Positions 5,577-8,013 of a DNA stretch of 8,013 nt are shown here, piece by piece. The stretch's first letter is position 1. Every line of letters starts with the position of its first letter. The notes beneath the pieces were generated by a model. That model had not been told where the DNA came from, searched no databases, and was given only the letters and a program-made list of their open reading frames with translations. The DNA is from Dietzia timorensis (lineage in GTDB: Bacteria; Actinomycetota; Actinomycetes; Mycobacteriales; Mycobacteriaceae): positions 1-8,013 of the forward strand of contig NZ_DYXM01000003.1 of the NCBI RefSeq assembly GCF_020742175.1, read 5' to 3'. The translations under genes and the position numbers were made by a program.

Positions 5577-5858
5577 CTACGCTTCGTTCTTGTTGACGAC
5601 GCGCGCGCTGTGCCCACCCAGTTCTACGATGTCCCCGGCAGCGAGGCCCCGACCGCGGCGCGTGTCCGGGTCCCCGTTTACCGTCACTTCCCCATCAGCG
5701 ATGACCATCTTTGCCTCTGCGCCGGATTCGATGAGGTTCGCGATCTTGAGGAACTGCCCCAGGGTCAACTTCTCGGTGAGATCGCAGGGAATGTCCTCGA
5801 TCGGATTGACGGGCGGTGCGCTCTTCGCTCGTCCACGTCCAGCTAGGTGTCGGCTCAT
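5577..5858 (-). CDS. S4-domain RNA-binding protein (YaaA/YbcJ type)
   Basis: The 93-residue small basic protein has an S4 RNA-binding fold at residues 31-80. It shows TLGQFLKIANLIESGAEAK (32-50), the hallmark GEVTVNGDPDTRRGRGLAAGD (56-76) and VEL. Stand-alone S4_2 proteins of this kind are usually about 70 residues and are thought to bind structured RNA such as ribosomal RNA. This one has an extra 20-25 residue basic N-terminal tail (MSRHLAGRGRAK), which may add RNA contacts. A -10 hexamer TATTCT ends 6 bases before the ATG, so the transcript probably starts at or next to the start codon without a leader. The flavodoxin-like gene follows after 36 bases and probably shares the transcript. The gltBD terminator lies upstream, so the unit is separate from gltBD. 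Confidence 0.87.
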   Translation of the reverse strand: MSRHLAGRGRAKSAPPVNPIEDIPCDLTEKLTLGQFLKIANLIESGAEAKMVIADGEVTVNGDPDTRRGRGLAAGDIVELGGHSARVVNKNEA

Positions 5859-5864
5859 GCCCCA

Positions 5865-5870
5865 AGAATA
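5865..5870 (-). promoter_or_regulatory. Putative -10 element giving a leaderless S4-protein transcript
   Basis: On the - strand this reads TATTCT, a good TAnnnT match in a high-GC setting, ending 6 bases before the ATG at 5858. Transcription would start at or within a base or two of the A of ATG. There is no recognisable -35 and no good Shine-Dalgarno, which fits a leaderless mRNA of the kind common in mycobacteria and relatives. Confidence 0.55.
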
Positions 5871-5900
5871 CGGTTTCGCGGGCGAGGGGAGCTAATGCGA

Positions 5901-5941
5901 AGACGGCGGCGGCACCTCGTGGAAAGGTGCCGCCGCCGTCT
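5901..5941 (-). terminator. Strong hairpin terminator of the gltBD operon
   Basis: A perfect 17-bp stem (5901-5917 with 5925-5941, AGACGGCGGCGGCACCT and its complement) has a 7-base loop. It begins 28 bases after the gltD stop. It is very stable but lacks a T tract on the - strand (TCGCATTAGC follows), as is usual for high-GC actinobacterial terminators. Confidence 0.82.
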
Positions 5942-5969
5942 GGCGGGGCGCGGCCGGGGCCGGTTTCGC

Positions 5970-7442
5970 CTAGCGCTGAGGTGCGTCCGTGGGCCGGATC
6001 GGCGACGGCAGCGCCGTCTCACCCATGAGGTAACGGTCGACCGCAGCCGCGGCCGAGCGGCCCTCGGCGATCGCCCACACGATGAGCGACTGGCCGCGAC
6101 CCATGTCGCCGGCGACGAACACGCCGTCGATGTCGGTGTCGAACTCGTTGCCACGCACCACGTTGCCGCGATCGGTGTAGCCGACACCGAGGTCGTTGAG
6201 CAGGCCGGCCTGCTGCGGGCCGGTGAAGCCCATGGCGAGCAGGACCAGGTCTGCCGGGAACTCGAAGTCCGAGCCCTCGACCGCCTGGAAGCGGCCGTCG
6301 ACCATCTTCACCTCGTTGCCCTTGATCGACTTGAGCTTGCCGTTCTCACCGACGAACTCTGCGGTCGAGACGCTGTAGATGCGCTCGCCGTTCTCCTCGT
6401 GAGCAGAGGGCGTGCGCAGCATGAGCGGGTACATCGGCCACGGCGTCGAGGCGGCACGCGACAGCGGCGGCTGCGGCATGATCTCGAAGCTCTTCACCGA
6501 CTTGGCGCCTTGGCGGGTCGCGGTGCCGAGGCAGTCCGCGCCGGTGTCGCCGCCGCCGATGATGATGACGTTCTTGTCCTTGGCGGTGATCGGCGGCTGG
6601 CCGTCCTCACCGAGGACGTCGTCGCCGACGGCTGCGCGGTTCGCCCACGGCAGGAACTCCATCGCCTGGTGGATGCCGTCGAGCTCGCGGCCGGGCACCG
6701 GAAGGTCGCGGCGCAGGGTCGCACCACCGCAGAGCACGACCGCGTCGAACTCGGCGCGAAGCTGCGAGGCGGTGATGTCCTTGCCGACGTTCACGCCGGT
6801 CTTGAAAACGGTGCCCTCGGCCTCCATCTGCTCGATGCGACGGTCGATGACCTTCTTTTCCATCTTGAACTCGGGGATGCCGTAGCGCATCAAACCGCCG
6901 ATGCGGTCGTCGCGTTCGAAGACGGTAACCGCGTGACCGGCGCGGGTGAGCTGCTGGGCGGCAGCCATGCCGGCCGGCCCGGAGCCGACGACCGCGACCT
7001 TCTGTCCGGTCCGGAACGATGCCTTGATCGGGTGGAGGTAACCGCTCTTCCAGCCCTCCTCGGCGATCTCGACCTCGATCTGCTTGATCGTCACCGGCGG
7101 CTGGTTGATGCCGAGCACGCACGAACCCTCGCACGGTGCCGGGCACAGGCGCCCGGTGAACTCGGGGAAGTTGTTCGTGGCGTGCAGCCGATCGACGGCC
7201 TCGTCCCACTGGCCGCGGTGGACCATGTCGTTCCATTCGGGAATGATGTTGCCGAGCGGGCAACCCTTGTGGCAGAACGGAACGCCGCAGTTCATGCACC
7301 GGCTGGCCTGATCGGTGAGGATCGGCAGATCGATGCGGGTCGAGGTGTAGACCTCGTTCCAGTCGTTGACTCGTTCCTCAACCGGGCGCGCCGTTGGGGT
7401 CGTCCGCTCGGTGTGCTTGAGAAAGCCCTTCGGATCAGCCAT
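5970..7442 (-). CDS. gltD: Glutamate synthase (NADPH) small subunit
   Basis: This is the 490-residue beta subunit of glutamate synthase (E. coli GltD has about 472). It takes electrons from NADPH through FAD and iron-sulfur clusters to the alpha subunit GltB, which makes two glutamates from glutamine and 2-oxoglutarate. The N-terminal cluster-binding region has CMNCGVPFCHKGCPLGN (Cys49, 52, 57, 61) and CPAPCEGSC (Cys100, 104, 108). The FAD-binding motif VVGSGPAGMAAA is at 151-162, with ERDDRIGGLMRYGIP after it. The NADPH-binding motif IIGGGDTGADC is at 294-304. The second FAD contact GDMGRGQSLIVWAI is at 445-458. All expected motifs are intact. The start is fixed by GGAGG 6 bases upstream. 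The ATG overlaps the gltB stop, so the two are translationally coupled. The gene ends the operon at the 17-bp hairpin. Confidence 0.97.
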   Translation of the reverse strand: MADPKGFLKHTERTTPTARPVEERVNDWNEVYTSTRIDLPILTDQASRCMNCGVPFCHKGCPLGNIIPEWNDMVHRGQWDEAVDRLHATNNFPEFTGRLCPAPCEGSCVLGINQPPVTIKQIEVEIAEEGWKSGYLHPIKASFRTGQKVAVVGSGPAGMAAAQQLTRAGHAVTVFERDDRIGGLMRYGIPEFKMEKKVIDRRIEQMEAEGTVFKTGVNVGKDITASQLRAEFDAVVLCGGATLRRDLPVPGRELDGIHQAMEFLPWANRAAVGDDVLGEDGQPPITAKDKNVIIIGGGDTGADCLGTATRQGAKSVKSFEIMPQPPLSRAASTPWPMYPLMLRTPSAHEENGERIYSVSTAEFVGENGKLKSIKGNEVKMVDGRFQAVEGSDFEFPADLVLLAMGFTGPQQAGLLNDLGVGYTDRGNVVRGNEFDTDIDGVFVAGDMGRGQSLIVWAIAEGRSAAAAVDRYLMGETALPSPIRPTDAPQR

Positions 7443-8013
7443 TTGCAGCCTCCATAATTGCCTCGTCGACGTTGCGACCGTCTTTCTCGGCCTGCTCGAT
7501 GGCCAGCAGCACGCGCTTGAAGTCGCGCGGCATGACCTTCTTGAAGGCGTTGACGTTTTGCGACCACCCGGACACGATCTGCTCCGCGATGGTCGATTCG
7601 GTGAGTTCCCGGTGCAGGCTCACGGTCTCGTGGAGGAACTCGGCATCCTCCGAGTCCAGCTCCTCGACATCGACGAGCTCGACGTTGAGGTTGTTCTCCA
7701 GCTCGCCCGCCGGATCGTAGAAGTAGGCGATACCGCCGGACATACCGGCGGCGACGTTGCGGCCGGTCTCGCCGAGCACGACGACGCGGCCACCGGTCAT
7801 GTACTCGCAGGCGTGGTCGCCCACGCCCTCGACCACCGCGGTCACGCCCGAGTTACGGACGCAGAAGCGCTCGCCGACGATGCCGCGGAGGAAGATCTCG
7901 CCCTTCGTCGCGCCGTAGGCGATGACGTTGCCGGCGATGATGTTCTCCTCGGCGACGAAGTCCTCGGGAACGTCCTTAGCCGGGCGGATGACGATGCGGC
8001 CACCGGAGAGCCC
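7435..8013 (-). CDS. gltB: Glutamate synthase (NADPH) large subunit, C-terminal part (runs off the window)
   Basis: The last 192 residues of the alpha subunit are in the window; the frame is open to the right edge and the N-terminus lies beyond it. Only the C-terminal beta-helix (GXGXG) domain is seen, recognised by GLSGGRIVI at the edge, GNVIAYGATKGEIFLRG, GERFCVRNSG, VVEGVGDHACEYMTGG, VVVLGETGRNVAAGMSGGIA and a conserved final helical region. The amidotransferase, FMN-binding and 3Fe-4S parts of the enzyme lie outside. Its stop codon lies inside the first codons of gltD (8 shared bases), so gltB is the upstream gene and translation of gltD is coupled to it. The operon promoter is not in the window. 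Confidence 0.96.
   Translation of the reverse strand, partial: GLSGGRIVIRPAKDVPEDFVAEENIIAGNVIAYGATKGEIFLRGIVGERFCVRNSGVTAVVEGVGDHACEYMTGGRVVVLGETGRNVAAGMSGGIAYFYDPAGELENNLNVELVDVEELDSEDAEFLHETVSLHRELTESTIAEQIVSGWSQNVNAFKKVMPRDFKRVLLAIEQAEKDGRNVDEAIMEAANG
7449..7453 (-). promoter_or_regulatory. Ribosome binding site of gltD inside the end of gltB
   Basis: On the - strand GGAGG lies 6 bases before the gltD ATG and within the last codons of gltB. Together with the 8-base overlap it supports balanced, coupled synthesis of the two subunits. Confidence 0.8.

Noticed and set aside
5847..7457. 536-residue open frame on the + strand opposite gltD
   Set aside because: Low-complexity Arg/Ala/Asp/His-rich sequence typical of the antisense frame of a high-GC gene; gltD on the other strand has every catalytic motif.

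Overview
The window is about 8 kb of high-GC DNA from an actinobacterium, most likely a member of the Mycobacteriales (Corynebacterium/Dietzia/Gordonia-like). The evidence is high-GC codon use, a TipA-type MerR regulator, an LAXTG-type sortase signal, and an rraA gene close to a gltBD operon. From memory, Mycobacterium tuberculosis has a similar arrangement, with Rv3853 near Rv3858c/Rv3859c in the same relative orientations. The genus cannot be fixed from the sequence alone. Coding density is high and no gap between genes exceeds 300 bases.

Layout. (1) 21-821 (+) is a MerR/TipA-type drug-sensing regulator. It carries an internal start site that could also yield the ligand-binding half alone. 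(2) A strong hairpin at 864-916 separates it from the convergent gene at 931-2235 (-), a signal-peptide-bearing surface protein with a C-terminal LANTG sorting signal. (3) 2310-3791 (-) is a phospholipase-D-type cardiolipin synthase (cls). (4) 3968-4447 (+) is rraA, divergent from cls across a 176-base spacer rich in dyads. (5) 4478-4864 (-) is a small secreted protein of unknown function with an A+T-rich promoter region. (6) 5577-5858 and 4965-5540 (-) form a probable two-gene unit: an S4 RNA-binding protein followed by a flavodoxin-like protein. The S4 gene appears to be expressed from a leaderless promoter. (7) A 17-bp hairpin at 5901-5941 ends the gltBD operon (-): gltD is complete at 5970-7442, and the 3' end of gltB runs off the right edge at 8013.

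How the genes relate. GltB and GltD are the two subunits of NADPH-dependent glutamate synthase. They are translationally coupled by an 8-base overlap and a strong Shine-Dalgarno sequence. Cls, the sortase-anchored protein and the small secreted protein all act at the cell envelope, but nothing in the sequence links them to one pathway. The two exported proteins share short GSL/SLDG motifs near their mature ends. The rest looks like core actinobacterial housekeeping. I see no mobile element, CRISPR array, RNA gene or clear new multi-gene system. The most interesting signals are the internal TipAS-like start, the two unidentified exported proteins, the flavodoxin-like protein with a degenerate FMN loop, and the dyads in the intergenic regions.
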